DNA of 64,000 nt, taken from Pseudo-nitzschia pungens (lineage: Eukaryota; Bacillariophyta; Bacillariophyceae; Bacillariales; Bacillariaceae). The stretch is taken from positions 806,001 to 870,000 of the forward strand of contig CM074766.1 of assembly GCA_037355855.1 (NCBI GenBank), given 5' to 3'. The notes under the pieces are model-generated. The model was not told the DNA's origin and ran no database searches. It saw only the letters and a list, made by a program, of their open reading frames with translations. This document shows positions 10,676-20,820 of the stretch, piece by piece; within the stretch, counting starts at the first letter, position 1, and every line of letters starts with the position of its first letter. Position numbers and translations under genes: made by a program.

Positions 10676-11740
10676 ATGACATCGTCGATGAATTCGGTGC
10701 TCGGATCCCTCCGGCGCGCCCGGGAATGGGCCTACCCGCAGCTGTCGGAGTCCGCCTTTCTGGAAAAGGGGGTGCTGACGCCGGAGGAATTCGTCAAGGC
10801 CGGGGACGAGTTGGTCTTTCGGTGCCCGACCTGGGAGTGGTCCGGGACGCACGACAAGAAGGAAAAGTCCTATCTCCCACCCGACAAGCAGTACCTCATC
10901 ACCCGGAACGTCCCCTGCTGGAACCGTGTCTCCTCGCTGGAAACCAACCTCCGGCTGGAGGGCGAGGGAGATGGCGAGGGAGATGGAGAGGGAGAGGGTT
11001 GGATGATTGCCAGCGACAATGCCGACGGCAGCGGAAACGGCAACGGCAACGACACGCTCGAGGACGAATTCGACATTCTGGGCGAGGACGGGGAGGTCGT
11101 GGAGGCGACACCGGAACCCCAGCCCCAACCGCAACCGGAAGCGCAACCGCAACCCACCCCCGAGGACGAATACGGCGACATGGATGATTACGTCGACGAG
11201 GACGTCTTGGTCGACAACGAGGCCACGATCGGAGTCGACGACGCAAACTTTGTTGCCGATGACGACGACGAAAATGGAAATGGAAACGACGATGCGGTCA
11301 TTGTCAAGACGCGAACCTACGATCTTTCCATCACCTACGACAAGTACTATCAGGTTCCACGGGTCTGGATGGTCGGACGGGACGAAAACGATCACCCGCT
11401 GACGTCGAGCCAGATGATGGAGGACGTCATTTCCGACTATGCCAACAAGACGGTCACCATGGAGATCCATCCCCACGTCGGTTCGGCCTGTCGCCACGCC
11501 AGCATCCATCCGTGCCAGCACTCCAAGGTCATGAAGGCGATCGTCCGAAACCTGATGAAGCCGGCCACCGATGGCGGGAGGGGGGGAGGCGGCGACGGCG
11601 ACGGCGACGAAGACGACGAGCCCCTCAGCGTTCCCTCCGTGGAGAATTATCTCTTTATCTTTCTCAAGTTTGTCTCGTCCATGATTCCGACCATCAATTA
11701 CGATTTTACCATGGACGTGACGGCGGACACACGGAGTTAG
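10676..11740 (+). CDS. ATG3: Autophagy E2-like conjugating enzyme ATG3
   Basis: E2-like enzyme that transfers ATG8 to phosphatidylethanolamine during autophagosome formation. Single exon, 354 residues, ATG preceded by an A-rich leader. The N-terminus (SVLGSLRRAREWAYPQLSES, FVKAGDELVFRCPTW) is the membrane-sensing helix and start of the E2 fold. The catalytic motif is IHPCQH with Cys at residue 280, preceded by YYQVPRVWMVG and followed by the conserved C-terminal FLKFVSSMIPTINYDFT. Residues about 95-200 form an insertion rich in Gly/Glu/Asp and Pro-Gln repeats, falling where the family has its flexible region that binds ATG7 and ATG8. Human and yeast proteins are about 310-314 residues. Identity is firm. 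Confidence 0.95.
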   Translation: MTSSMNSVLGSLRRAREWAYPQLSESAFLEKGVLTPEEFVKAGDELVFRCPTWEWSGTHDKKEKSYLPPDKQYLITRNVPCWNRVSSLETNLRLEGEGDGEGDGEGEGWMIASDNADGSGNGNGNDTLEDEFDILGEDGEVVEATPEPQPQPQPEAQPQPTPEDEYGDMDDYVDEDVLVDNEATIGVDDANFVADDDDENGNGNDDAVIVKTRTYDLSITYDKYYQVPRVWMVGRDENDHPLTSSQMMEDVISDYANKTVTMEIHPHVGSACRHASIHPCQHSKVMKAIVRNLMKPATDGGRGGGGDGDGDEDDEPLSVPSVENYLFIFLKFVSSMIPTINYDFTMDVTADTRS

Positions 11741-12485
11741 GTCGCGACGCGGACAAACGACAAATTAGACAAGACAAGACAAGACAAGACACGAGACAAA
11801 AATGAAGCGAGCAACAATTTCGACAAGGAACTTTGGGAGCGATGTTCGATGTCACGGTGGCGTCTGCGATGCGATGCGATGCGATGCGAAGCCAAATGCC
11901 TACCGGTGGAGCCCGAAGGAAACGTTTTTTGTCTAACAAAATGATTTTGTCGCGTTGGAAGAATTTTCTGCTGCGGAAGGAACGAAGGACCCGGCGCGAG
12001 CTCATGGGACGGACGCATGGAATGCAACGGATCTGCGAACGAAACAATCCACTAACGTTTATTCATTGTTTTGTGTTTTGTATTTGTTTTGTTTTGTGTT
12101 GTTTTGTGTTGTTGAGCCGTATCTTCAGTGTAAGCCGAAGCGATTCAACGAAACGGACGCAAAACATTTCAAAACAAAAACAATCGAACGCACGAGTTGA
12201 TACGTTTTTTTTTTGCTGTTGGGAGGTTTTCAACAAAAAACACTATTGATTTGTTCTGTGATGCGTGTAAAGAGGAAGGCCGTGCCAACAACGAATAGGA
12301 GATAAATTAAAATTAGAGAATCATCAATCATTGAACCGAAAGATCCCGATCGTTGCAGTAGCGCTATTGCGTCCCAATGTTCCGACAGTTTATCCATCGA
12401 ACGCGGTCCCCGGTGAAGAGTCCGGACCACCGTTGCGCTTTCGTTTCGGTTTTTCGCCTCGGTTCGCGACGATGCCGGGACTCCA

Positions 12486-12520
12486 CGCAATGCAATGCAA
12501 TTCAATGCAACGCAATGCAA
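12486..12520. repeat. Degenerate pentanucleotide array (GCAAT type)
   Basis: Seven consecutive 5-mers of the form CGCAA/TGCAA/TTCAA. The same pentamer family occurs on the other side of the window at 32591-32629. Confidence 0.85.
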
Positions 12521-13284
12521 AGCGGTAGCTTCTCTCGACCGAGAGCAATTCGAACCGCGAGGCGAATGCTCCCGCGGCAACGGGTTTGGGGGGAACAGAC
12601 CGGAACGGCACGGCACGGCACGGGGCGGGCAATCCAACCATCCAACGATACCGGATTCCATCGATCGGTGCCGAGTGGTCAACATCGCGGTACCGGTATA
12701 ATATAGTATAGTATGGTAACAGTGCCAAACACCGACAATGATCGCTTGCACCCAGTGAAACACTACTCCGGGGGAGGACACGAGAAGGGCTTCCGCCGAA
12801 TGCCAAATCGGGTTCGTGACATCGTGGCGTACGAGGTGAGGTGAGCTTCCGGGTGCTGGCTCCGTTCGGTTCGGACGCGTTTCGTTATTGTGGAACAAAA
12901 GGACGGTTCGCACGAATGCCCTTCGGTCCGGGAGTGCTTTCTGTTCCGTTCTGTCCTGTTCCGTTCTGTTGCTGTCGTGTTGCATTGCGTTGCGTCACGT
13001 TGCGTGGCGTTGCGCCATCCAGCTCGAAAACACGGTTCCACATTCGTCCGGGGCAACGTTGGAACACGGTCCCACCCAAAGGATCAACGGTCAGTGTCCA
13101 TGATTTTCCATTCAGATATGCGTGGCAACATCACGTGTTGTAGAAGGAATGGGACAGTTTCACAGCAGAATATACCGTAACACCGTAGTACATCATCGTG
13201 CCAACAGCACTGTGAGGATACTCAAAGTTGTCATTATGGAATGACACCCAATCGATTCTCCAGAATGGTTGGGAGGAGTGCTAC

Positions 13285-13311
13285 TGTTTTGTTTTGTTTT
13301 GTTTTGTTTTG
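13285..13311. repeat. (TTTTG)n pentanucleotide array
   Basis: Five copies of TTTTG. Similar TTTTG tracts occur after the MBD-like gene (41871-41895) and in shorter form at 30126-30140. Confidence 0.9.
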
Positions 13312-15066
13312 ATCACACACCTATCACCATAAAGCATGAACGAAAAAATTACCAGAAGGCTTCTTGGCGGTGGTTCATCATTCTACTTGCTTTCTTCCAT
13401 ACCAATCTGGAATTGAGAGAGACTCGGTTGCAAGTTCAGACCAGTTTCTCTAAGATTACTTGTTGTAATGGCTCTTTCTGCACATTTTCGTTCCATCAAC
13501 AAACGTAATTACTCGTACCGGTAGCATTGCCGAAGGTAACCTTACTCGTACTACAAGTATGTGCCTACGGTATTCAACTTCTGAGAACCTTTTCACTCTG
13601 AAGAGAATTATTGTGAATTATGGTGAATTATCGTGATAGTTTTCAAGCTTCGGTTTCAGGCACGTCATCATACTTGCGCCGCTGGCGCTGCTGGCTTATA
13701 TCAAATGCAACAAGATTTGAAATGGCGACTTTCCCGCCTTTCTCTATTATTTGAAGATTAGAAGTACTTCGTACATTATCTTTAGTCCGAAATCATAATT
13801 CTCTTAGATAACATTCTCTGGACGAAAAAGAAGATCATATCTCCCATAAGTGGGAGCATGTCCGGTATTGGAATGCTCTGTCGCATCATGATACTAACGA
13901 AGTAGAGAATGTTCTGTTTCTCGGTTTGTGCGTTACGAGCCTTACCGTCTTTGATTGATGATGCTCTACGCACATGGTCAATTACTGTTTCAGAGGCACC
14001 GTTGAACCGCGGGTAACATACCTTTTTCTGGGAGCGCACTAGGCTTCCGAAATTTTGGTCTCACTCAATGATTGGCTTTTTCGTGCGAGCAACTGATACC
14101 GTAGATAAGCACGTGATACTATTGATGATTCACAATAATCTCATGTCGTCGTGAAAGTTAGGGTTCCGATTCAACCCGAACTTATTTTGGAACCGGTATC
14201 GCATGCCGTGACTCCAACGCATGTGCATTCTCCTAAAATAAAGGTTTGGAAACAGCTGGAGTATCCCCAACACGTGCATTTCGCTTTAAAATCTATCTAG
14301 TTGTGCCAAACCCCGACCGAATTAAAGATGATTTTGCATGGAAAGGTCGATTTAATATTTCGCATAAGTGATGATTCGCGTACACGTACATGTCATCTCG
14401 CAGAAAAGTTTGTTGGGCCGCTGCATTTGATCTCCATTTTTAACGCTCATCGACAATTAATGAGGCCATAATAAAAGCCATGAACACACTTCAAACGAAG
14501 GGTGCCACACGGGTTCTGCGGATAGTAAGAGCTGTAGTGAGTTTCGAACTGATCCGGAGAAAGAAAGACGCATGCTGGAAAGCTCTTTTTCATTAGCGTT
14601 CGGTTTCCTCGGATCGAAGTCAAAAGGGTACAGATTCTCGTACATGTGTAGTATCATTCCCGATTCTATAATATTCTATTCTATCGATTGTTGTTTCTCT
14701 TCACGCCATACAAGTGGAGGTATCATCATTGATCTCTTGCTACTAAGGTGAGTCAAAAAGCAGTATAAGGTCTCAATGTTGATGTGAGAGTCCTTTGACG
14801 CTGATGTTGAGTTTGCAGTTTGGAAGTGGGAATACAATTTCGTCGAGTATCAGATTTTTTTACGTATGTAGAATGCGTTGAAAACGAAAGAACCAACAAA
14901 GTGTGAGAGCACAAACGGATCACGTCAGGATCATCCACAACAATTACGGTATTCTCAACTCAATCCCGGCTTGTTCTTTTCGCCAAAATCGTGAAAACCA
15001 CTATGCACAAAAACAGATACAAGCGCAAAATCAATCATCATTTATCAAGCGAGTCATACGACACAA

Positions 15067-16272
15067 ATGGAGAAAGACACGTTTGACATGGAGGGTTCCG
15101 ATGTCATACCAACTAGTCCCAATCCAGATGCAGCACCACCGGCAGACGATGAACTGAAGGCAGGCATGAAACCGAGAAAGCCCACCCGTCACCACCGTGC
15201 ACACGATTCCTTTTACGACATCGACGGTCGTCTTCACGGGCGCGGTGTCGAAAGCTACAAGGACGAAGACATTGACGATGAAGAGGACATCGCTACGGAA
15301 TTCCGCAATTCCAAGTGGTACATCTTGTCCGCCGTCATCTTTGTCTTCTCCTCGATTCTTTACGTGGCACTTGGCAGCATGATTATGGACGCGTATTGGT
15401 TTTACAAAGACGTTCCCCGACATGTTTACTTTGCCGACGATGATGCGACGTGGTGGAACTATTTTGTCAATTGCACCGACGATGGATACATCCCAGAAAA
15501 TGTAACCATGGCCGACGACGATTACTCGTGGATGACTTGGTACAACGAGAGCGCCTTCTTCGAGGACGATGTAGTCTGGAGGCCACGAATCGCCAACCCA
15601 AACACCGAATACCTCGAGGGTTCCGTCACCAAGTACATGATGGTGTACTTCGTTGCCGCCTCTGGATTTCTGATCACCGGCGCCATCGAGGTCGTTCTGG
15701 CACGCAATGCGAAGTTTTTCTATCGCATGCTTTACTACCTCATGATTCTCGCGGCTGCCTTTGGAGTAGTGTCTGCCATCTTGACCAACAAGAATCCACT
15801 GTGGAGCAACATTACGAATTGTATTTCTTGCAATCTCTGGGCACTGGAGGGCATCGTGATTGTGTACCAGCGCATTCAGGGCACGTCGGACGCGGACGAT
15901 TACGAGGAATACGCACGGATCCTCGGCATTTCCGTCACGTCCTGGTTCTACTTGGCCGATTTTTCCTTCATGATCGGAACGGTCGGGGACGCCGTGTCAT
16001 CCTACTTCTACATCTTCGAATACGATAATTGGATGGTGGGAATTGCAGCGGTCGTCTTTGCCTGCTTTTGGTTGCTTTGTTCCATTGTCTATCTCATTGT
16101 GGCCATTCACGATCACAACGAGTACAAGAAATACATTAATCTCTTGGACCGATTCAAAAAACTCAACGAAACGGGAGGAGGAGAGGAAGAGAATCCCCTT
16201 GTTGCAGAGGCTCACATTGTAGAAGAACTAGATGCAGACAAGTCTGCAAAGGAGGCCGCAACGCCAGCATAG
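15067..16272 (+). CDS. Multi-pass membrane protein, function unknown
   Basis: A 401-residue protein from a single exon with ATG at 15067. The N-terminal 80 residues are acidic and presumably cytosolic. Hydrophobic segments lie near 85-107, 189-210, 219-240, 252-268, 285-305 and 321-347, giving about six membrane spans. The loop at 108-188 carries N-glycosylation sequons (NCT, NVT, NES) and many aromatic and acidic residues, suggesting that it faces the ER lumen or cell exterior. The tail after 350 is charged. I do not recognise the family; no channel, transporter or kinase motif is evident. Codon use and open length support a real gene. It could be a stramenopile-specific plasma-membrane or endomembrane protein. 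Confidence 0.8.
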   Translation: MEKDTFDMEGSDVIPTSPNPDAAPPADDELKAGMKPRKPTRHHRAHDSFYDIDGRLHGRGVESYKDEDIDDEEDIATEFRNSKWYILSAVIFVFSSILYVALGSMIMDAYWFYKDVPRHVYFADDDATWWNYFVNCTDDGYIPENVTMADDDYSWMTWYNESAFFEDDVVWRPRIANPNTEYLEGSVTKYMMVYFVAASGFLITGAIEVVLARNAKFFYRMLYYLMILAAAFGVVSAILTNKNPLWSNITNCISCNLWALEGIVIVYQRIQGTSDADDYEEYARILGISVTSWFYLADFSFMIGTVGDAVSSYFYIFEYDNWMVGIAAVVFACFWLLCSIVYLIVAIHDHNEYKKYINLLDRFKKLNETGGGEEENPLVAEAHIVEELDADKSAKEAATPA

Positions 16273-16794
16273 TCATAACCTGTGTCTACCAAATAAGCGA
16301 GCGACGATCCTGCGAGCTGAGCGCAGTAGCCGTGCTGACCCGATTGCACAGCACACCGATTACCATCGTCATTCCACCCACCCATATTTTATGCATCGTG
16401 CACAATTGTGTCCGGCACAAAATCTTGTCGGCCTTTCACTAAATTTTATGTCTGCTCAACGCGCAAAAAGTCGAATCGAAAATTTTATGGTGTATCTCTA
16501 ATCTAACAACTCAAAAGTGGATTGAAGTATCACGCGACTGCTCTTTCTCAGGGTCATGGAGTTGTTCGTTTCTTTCTACTGTAGGACTAGGCGAGGAAGA
16601 AACCATTCTGATCGCTCGGCAATGGAACAGCAGTGCCTATTAGCGGAGCAAACGTTTCTGCCATTCATCTATTGTGAATACATGTTCCCAGAAACTGTTT
16701 TTCAAAGAAGCATGATCTATCTGCCTGCACTAATGCGTCTTTCATGCCTGCATTCAAGTCTGGATCCATGTACGTCTTTTTCGACCGAGTGCGG
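16273..16794. other. Convergent 3' spacer
   Basis: Lies between two genes pointing toward each other. No gene or notable repeat; it should contain both polyadenylation regions. Confidence 0.5.
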
Positions 16795-17223
16795 TTACAG
16801 ATCCAGAACAATTGCGGATGCAAGGGCGACCGAAAGTACAAGAGGTGAAATTATCGCTCCGGTCGCGTTTGCACTGCTTTGTCCAAACTGTCGAAACTCT
16901 TTGATTCTTTCGTCCATACTATCTCGGCGCTGCGTGGTGAGCATTCCACCGACAGACATTTCTTCCGTGTCGTGTTGTTGATCGTCTGTGTCACAGCCGA
17001 GAGTTTCGCAGGCGCATTGGTAGACCCCTTTCCAACAGTTGCACGCCCAGATTCCGCAATCGGAACAAGTGCTATTCGAGGGATCGTGTGTATAGTGGCA
17101 CATCTGTAGGTCTTTGCCGGTGCACGCATCTAATGTACTAGCGGGGTTTACCGGACATTGGGCGTCATTGGCACCGAAAACGAACGCCGCGACGCGAAGA
17201 AGAAATACACTGTTGTTGACCAT
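16795..17223 (-). CDS. Small secreted Cys-rich protein, possible GPI anchor
   Basis: A 142-residue ORF with ATG at 17223. Residues 1-20 (SVFLLRVAAFVFG) resemble a signal peptide. The next 60 residues hold about a dozen cysteines in close spacing (CSDCGIWACNCWKG, CACETLGCDTDD), typical of a disulfide-rich extracellular module. The C-terminus is hydrophobic (IISPLVLSVALASAIVLDL) after an Ala/Asn/Gly-containing stretch, as expected for a GPI-attachment signal or a terminal membrane anchor. A sequon NST is present. I do not recognise the family. Secretion and anchoring are inferences from composition. Confidence 0.7.
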   Translation of the reverse strand: MVNNSVFLLRVAAFVFGANDAQCPVNPASTLDACTGKDLQMCHYTHDPSNSTCSDCGIWACNCWKGVYQCACETLGCDTDDQQHDTEEMSVGGMLTTQRRDSMDERIKEFRQFGQSSANATGAIISPLVLSVALASAIVLDL

Positions 17224-19362
17224 CGTGAATCAACCGGAATAACAAAAAAAATAACTACACGTAGCGGATATTGAAAGAGGAAAGTATTGTGTTCCGTACT
17301 CGGATTTTGTGAGCTCCAAGCTTGACTAAATTTGACTGATTGCAGGATGGCGATGGAAAGAACTTCTACGGTACATTCATACTTTCATAGCGAAGGTTTC
17401 TGGTCTTTCACCCTGCAAGTGGACCACAGCAGTCGGAGTTGCTTCCAAGTTGCAGAGATGCACGTTTCACATATCGAAAAAATACATTGAAAATACAATA
17501 GCCTGAGAGCTAAATGTGAATGGATCAAAGCGAAAAGTACCTTTAAAAACAAATAATATTGATTGTATTAGAGGGAGGATCGTTCGTCATGAGAATGGTG
17601 TACTTTTAGATACTTCTACTCTTTCTTCGCTTCACGCAATGCATCATCAAAACTCCGAATTTCGGATCTGTTCCATTGCTTGGGAACTGCTGTATAATCC
17701 AACGACGAGGCGAACGTTCCGTCCGATGACTCGTTCGCCACCGCAATGGTGGGGGTCAGGTTACCAACACTGCGAGCACCTACCGAATTCGCAACCGATG
17801 ACAGCTCCATCCTCTGTCACGCGGTCTGGTCCGTTGATTCCCGAAGAGGTAGGTCGTGCCCGTCGGGAACGAATCACGATGATTGCATGCCAAGGCAGCA
17901 CAGAACGATGAAAGGCTGCAAAGCGCTTCATCGTACGCCTTTGCGGCTGCGCAGTACGATATGTTGGGCATCGTGTTGCAGGCGTGCGCCTGCCGAATTG
18001 TCGTTTTGTCGCGTTCGCAATCTGGTTTCGTCGCTCCAAAGCCGGCGAGAGATGGGTTCATGGATCGCATTGCCCGGGAATGGATCACCGGGACATTGCT
18101 GACGCAACTCGAGCCGAAACGTGTCCGGTCAATCGCCTCGCGCAACTGCCGAAAGCAGTCGCGGCGTGGAGACTGGTGCGACGAACGCGAGACGTTGTTG
18201 TTCCAACCCCTCGCGTTGACACCCGGGGATCGCCACAGCCCGTTGAAATCCAAGGATCCTTTCTTTCGGTCTCGCGGACTGACTCGGCTCGCTCTTGTTC
18301 TCCAAAGCGGATCCACGGTCGCGCAATGCGGGAGAAGCAATCGGAACGAGCGATCCGGAAGCCTTTCTCGTCGCGGTTTTTTCCCCGTCGTTTTCCGCTC
18401 GTTGGTCTCCGCTTTCTCGCACCGCGCGGTATGGTTGGGAATTGCCATTCGTTCCAACCCCATCCCGAGCGACACCCTTCGGAAACGGAACGAATCGAAT
18501 CGAACCCGGCGGTTCCGCGGTTGGTGGAGCGACCGATCCATATCTCCGCCGCCGCAGATTTCGACCGATTGCGCTCACGGGACGACGACGTTGGCGGGGG
18601 ATGATGGTTCGAGATGGGTGCGCGTATTGTATGCAGATCTGTTTCTTGACCTGTTTCTGCGCACGTGCACGTGCACGTATCTTCTGTCATTACGGATGGG
18701 TGCCGCGCCCAACGACCATTGCACGCCGCTCGTTGCTGCGGAAAAGTCCGTTGGATGCACATCGACCCAAGTGGAATGGAATGGAATCCTTGTGGCGACA
18801 ACTGCACGTGCAGCCAAGTTTCAAGTCAAACAAAAAACAAACGCATCACCACCAACAACTAGAACAAACTGTATCTTTGTTGAATCCACGATTCCTTGCA
18901 ATTATTTCATGACAGTTATGTAAAATACTAGTAACATATGATTCGGTCGGGGAGGGTCGCGTTGCGAGTAAATCGAATGCAACGCTGTTCCGATTCCACA
19001 TCTTGGCAGAAAATTTCATTCGCTACGGATCCCAACCAAGCAATCCTTTCGCTTCCCGTCGTGCATTGCAGTCGCTTCCATCCCGAGAGTGTCGTCCGTT
19101 GCTTTGCTTTCCCGCCAACAAACGAGTTGGCTGCGATAGGTTTGGAATCGATTTGATTTGCCCCACCGCATTCGTGATTGTGCGTGTGAGGGTTGTTGTG
19201 TAATAAAAAAAGGTCTCGTTGGTGTCGTACACGTACCGCAATCCGCGAGTCCCATTGGTCGGACGCGGTTATTTCCACCGGTGTTGGGTTGCCCGGTGGG
19301 TTGCTTGCTTTCTTGTTTGTTTGCGTTGTCGTCGTCTTCGTCGTCGTCCTCTTGCTCCCCTC
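17224..19362. other. 2.1-kb spacer with GC-rich, multiply open stretch
   Basis: Between 17.5 and 18.9 kb several reading frames are open on both strands at once (346 codons plus, 253 codons minus). None has a recognisable domain or membrane pattern, and their compositions (Arg/Ser-rich) look like translated non-coding DNA. I cannot exclude an orphan gene or a long non-coding RNA. Confidence 0.45.
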
Positions 19363-19899
19363 CTAGGCATCGGACGACGCCTTTTCCGGCGCGACAATTG
19401 TGAGACCAAAGTCCCCGCCGCCTTCGGATTCGGGCAGCAGGTGCAAATCCAGCGAGGGCGTCCACACCCCCTGGATCGAGGGCGTCTGCGTGTACACCGG
19501 CTTGGTAAACTTGGTCATCTTCCGGCCGCTCTTGTTGTACAACTGGTCGAGGGCCGCCTCGACGGGGTGCTTCCACCACCGTTCGTGGGTCGATGCCTCC
19601 GTCTCGGGCTCTCCCGCGGAAACCCCCTTGCTCTTGAGGCAGATCTGGTGGATGACGGGCCTGGATTGGACGCCGTTCATGGCCGTCTTGTTGCTGACGG
19701 CCTTGGTGAGGTAGTCGGCCCGGAGGTTGGGGTGCTTTCCGTTGGCGACCTTCACGCGGACCTCCACCGTCGGCCGCTCCGTGGCCCACTCGACGAGCCG
19801 GCCGCTGGCGAGGTACTCCCGGACGGCGCGGGAGGATCCACCGTGCTCGCAGTAGCGAAGGGTGAGTTTTTGGCACTGAAAGACGCCTCGTGTGGCCAT
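19363..19899 (-). CDS. MRPL43: Mitochondrial large-subunit ribosomal protein mL43
   Basis: Component of the mitochondrial 54S/39S large ribosomal subunit. A 178-residue single-exon protein with ATG at 19899. The N-terminus (RGVFQCQKLTLRYCEHGGSS followed by RAVREYL) is the signature of the L51/S25/CI-B8 thioredoxin-like domain shared by mL43, mS25 and NDUFA2. RPTVEVRVKVANGKHPNLRADYL continues the fold in mL43-like order. The C-terminal half (STHERWWKHPVEAALDQLYN) resembles the fungal and algal extension. No long presequence is visible, as usual for this protein. It is divergent from the gene at 20536. Confidence 0.88.
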   Translation of the reverse strand: MATRGVFQCQKLTLRYCEHGGSSRAVREYLASGRLVEWATERPTVEVRVKVANGKHPNLRADYLTKAVSNKTAMNGVQSRPVIHQICLKSKGVSAGEPETEASTHERWWKHPVEAALDQLYNKSGRKMTKFTKPVYTQTPSIQGVWTPSLDLHLLPESEGGGDFGLTIVAPEKASSDA

Positions 19900-20535
19900 G
19901 GTTCTGTGATGCGAGGATTGGGTGGTGTGGTAGAAGGTACCTTACCGTAATGTGAGAGATGAGAACACAGTCGAGTTGACTTGACTTGACTTGACTTGAC
20001 TTGACTTGAGTTAAGTTGAGTTGAGTTGAGTTGTTAGTGTTTCGTCTTCCGTCATCATTGTCTCGTGATATTCTGATCTCTCATCATGATCACGATGAAG
20101 CCGTCCTGGCTACTGGCAATTCATACCGTACGAAGTACAGACGGTTGGGTCACTACATCAATTCACTCACGAATCAATTTGACTAGGGAATCAGATGAAA
20201 TCCTGAACAATAAGGGTTAAGGATTATGGAACGGACGGAACCAAACTTGAGAAACAGTTTTGAGATAGACGAACTACACGTAACGTACGTACCGTACAAA
20301 AAAGCACTATTAGTTCGTAATAACTACTAGTAGTAATAACCTTACTGTACGTGTATCAGAAATGAAAATCGACGAATAACGAACCAACTCAGCGAGCGAT
20401 GCTACCGGTATCTTCCCACAAGGGAGCACCACTCGGTGCCAAACGCTCCGAAACGCACACAACACCGTCCTCATCTTCACTGACGAGTAGCTTTTAGTTG
20501 TTCCGCGGTGTATTCCCGACTCCTTCCGTGCAAGA
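19900..20535. promoter_or_regulatory. Divergent spacer between mL43 and the 20536 gene
   Basis: Both neighbours start here. Contains a 58-base TTGAC/TTGAG pentanucleotide array (19976-20033), a TACCGGTA copy (20403) and a near-copy of the GTAACCTTAC word (ATAACCTTAC, about 20337). No gene. Confidence 0.5.
19976..20033. repeat. (TTGAC)n/(TTGAG)n pentanucleotide array
   Basis: Six or seven TTGAC units followed by TTGAG/TTAAG units, total 58 bases, about 80 bases upstream of the mL43 start codon. Confidence 0.95.
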
Positions 20536-20820
20536 ATGTACTCACCCGCCCTGACCCTCTCCGCTCGCGCCGCGGTCCCGACCAGGGCCGCCGCCAAGCG
20601 ATGCCTCGCGACCTCCGCCGCGGGCAAGCTGATCCAGCGACGAGCGACCACCGGGTCGGTCTCCTCCGTCTTTTATCTCAAGACCCTCGGGGGAGGCAGT
20701 GCGTCCGCGAAGCGGCAGGCGGCCTTTGTGGAAAACGTTTTCACGGGACTGGTGGGGCTTCCCATCGGAATCCTGGGATTGGGGGGCCTCTACCGAATGA
20801 CCCGCGAAGGAAAGCTGTAG
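20536..20820 (+). CDS. Small putative mitochondrial membrane protein
   Basis: A 94-residue ORF with ATG at 20536. The first 40 residues are rich in Arg, Ala, Ser and Thr and lack acidic residues (SARAAVPTRAAAKRCLATSA), the pattern of a mitochondrial presequence. A single hydrophobic Gly-rich segment near 70-86 (FTGLVGLPIGILGLGGLY) could span the inner membrane, followed by a short basic tail. It resembles in size and layout the small accessory subunits of respiratory complexes, but I cannot name it. It shares a divergent spacer with mL43, which fits but does not prove a mitochondrial role. Confidence 0.65.
   Translation: MYSPALTLSARAAVPTRAAAKRCLATSAAGKLIQRRATTGSVSSVFYLKTLGGGSASAKRQAAFVENVFTGLVGLPIGILGLGGLYRMTREGKL

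Larger units (their letters stand above)
11741..15066. other. 3.3-kb gene-poor spacer rich in period-5 repeats
   Basis: Long ORFs at 12230-12985 and 12763-13180 lie on both strands over a moderately GC-rich repetitive stretch and show no motifs, so I treat them as chance ORFs. Contains GACAA (11767-11790), GATGC (11865-11889), GCAAT-type (12486-12520), CGGCA (12601-12624) and TTTTG (13285-13311) arrays, plus GTAACCTTAC at 13536. From 13.3 to 15.0 kb it becomes AT-richer with no signal. Confidence 0.6.

Noticed and set aside
10595..11521. 308-codon minus ORF opposite ATG3
   Set aside because: Antisense shadow of ATG3, whose motifs and catalytic Cys are in the plus frame.
12230..12985. 251-codon minus ORF and overlapping plus ORFs
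   Set aside because: Built from pentanucleotide repeats and GC-rich spacer, with no motif and several frames open at once.
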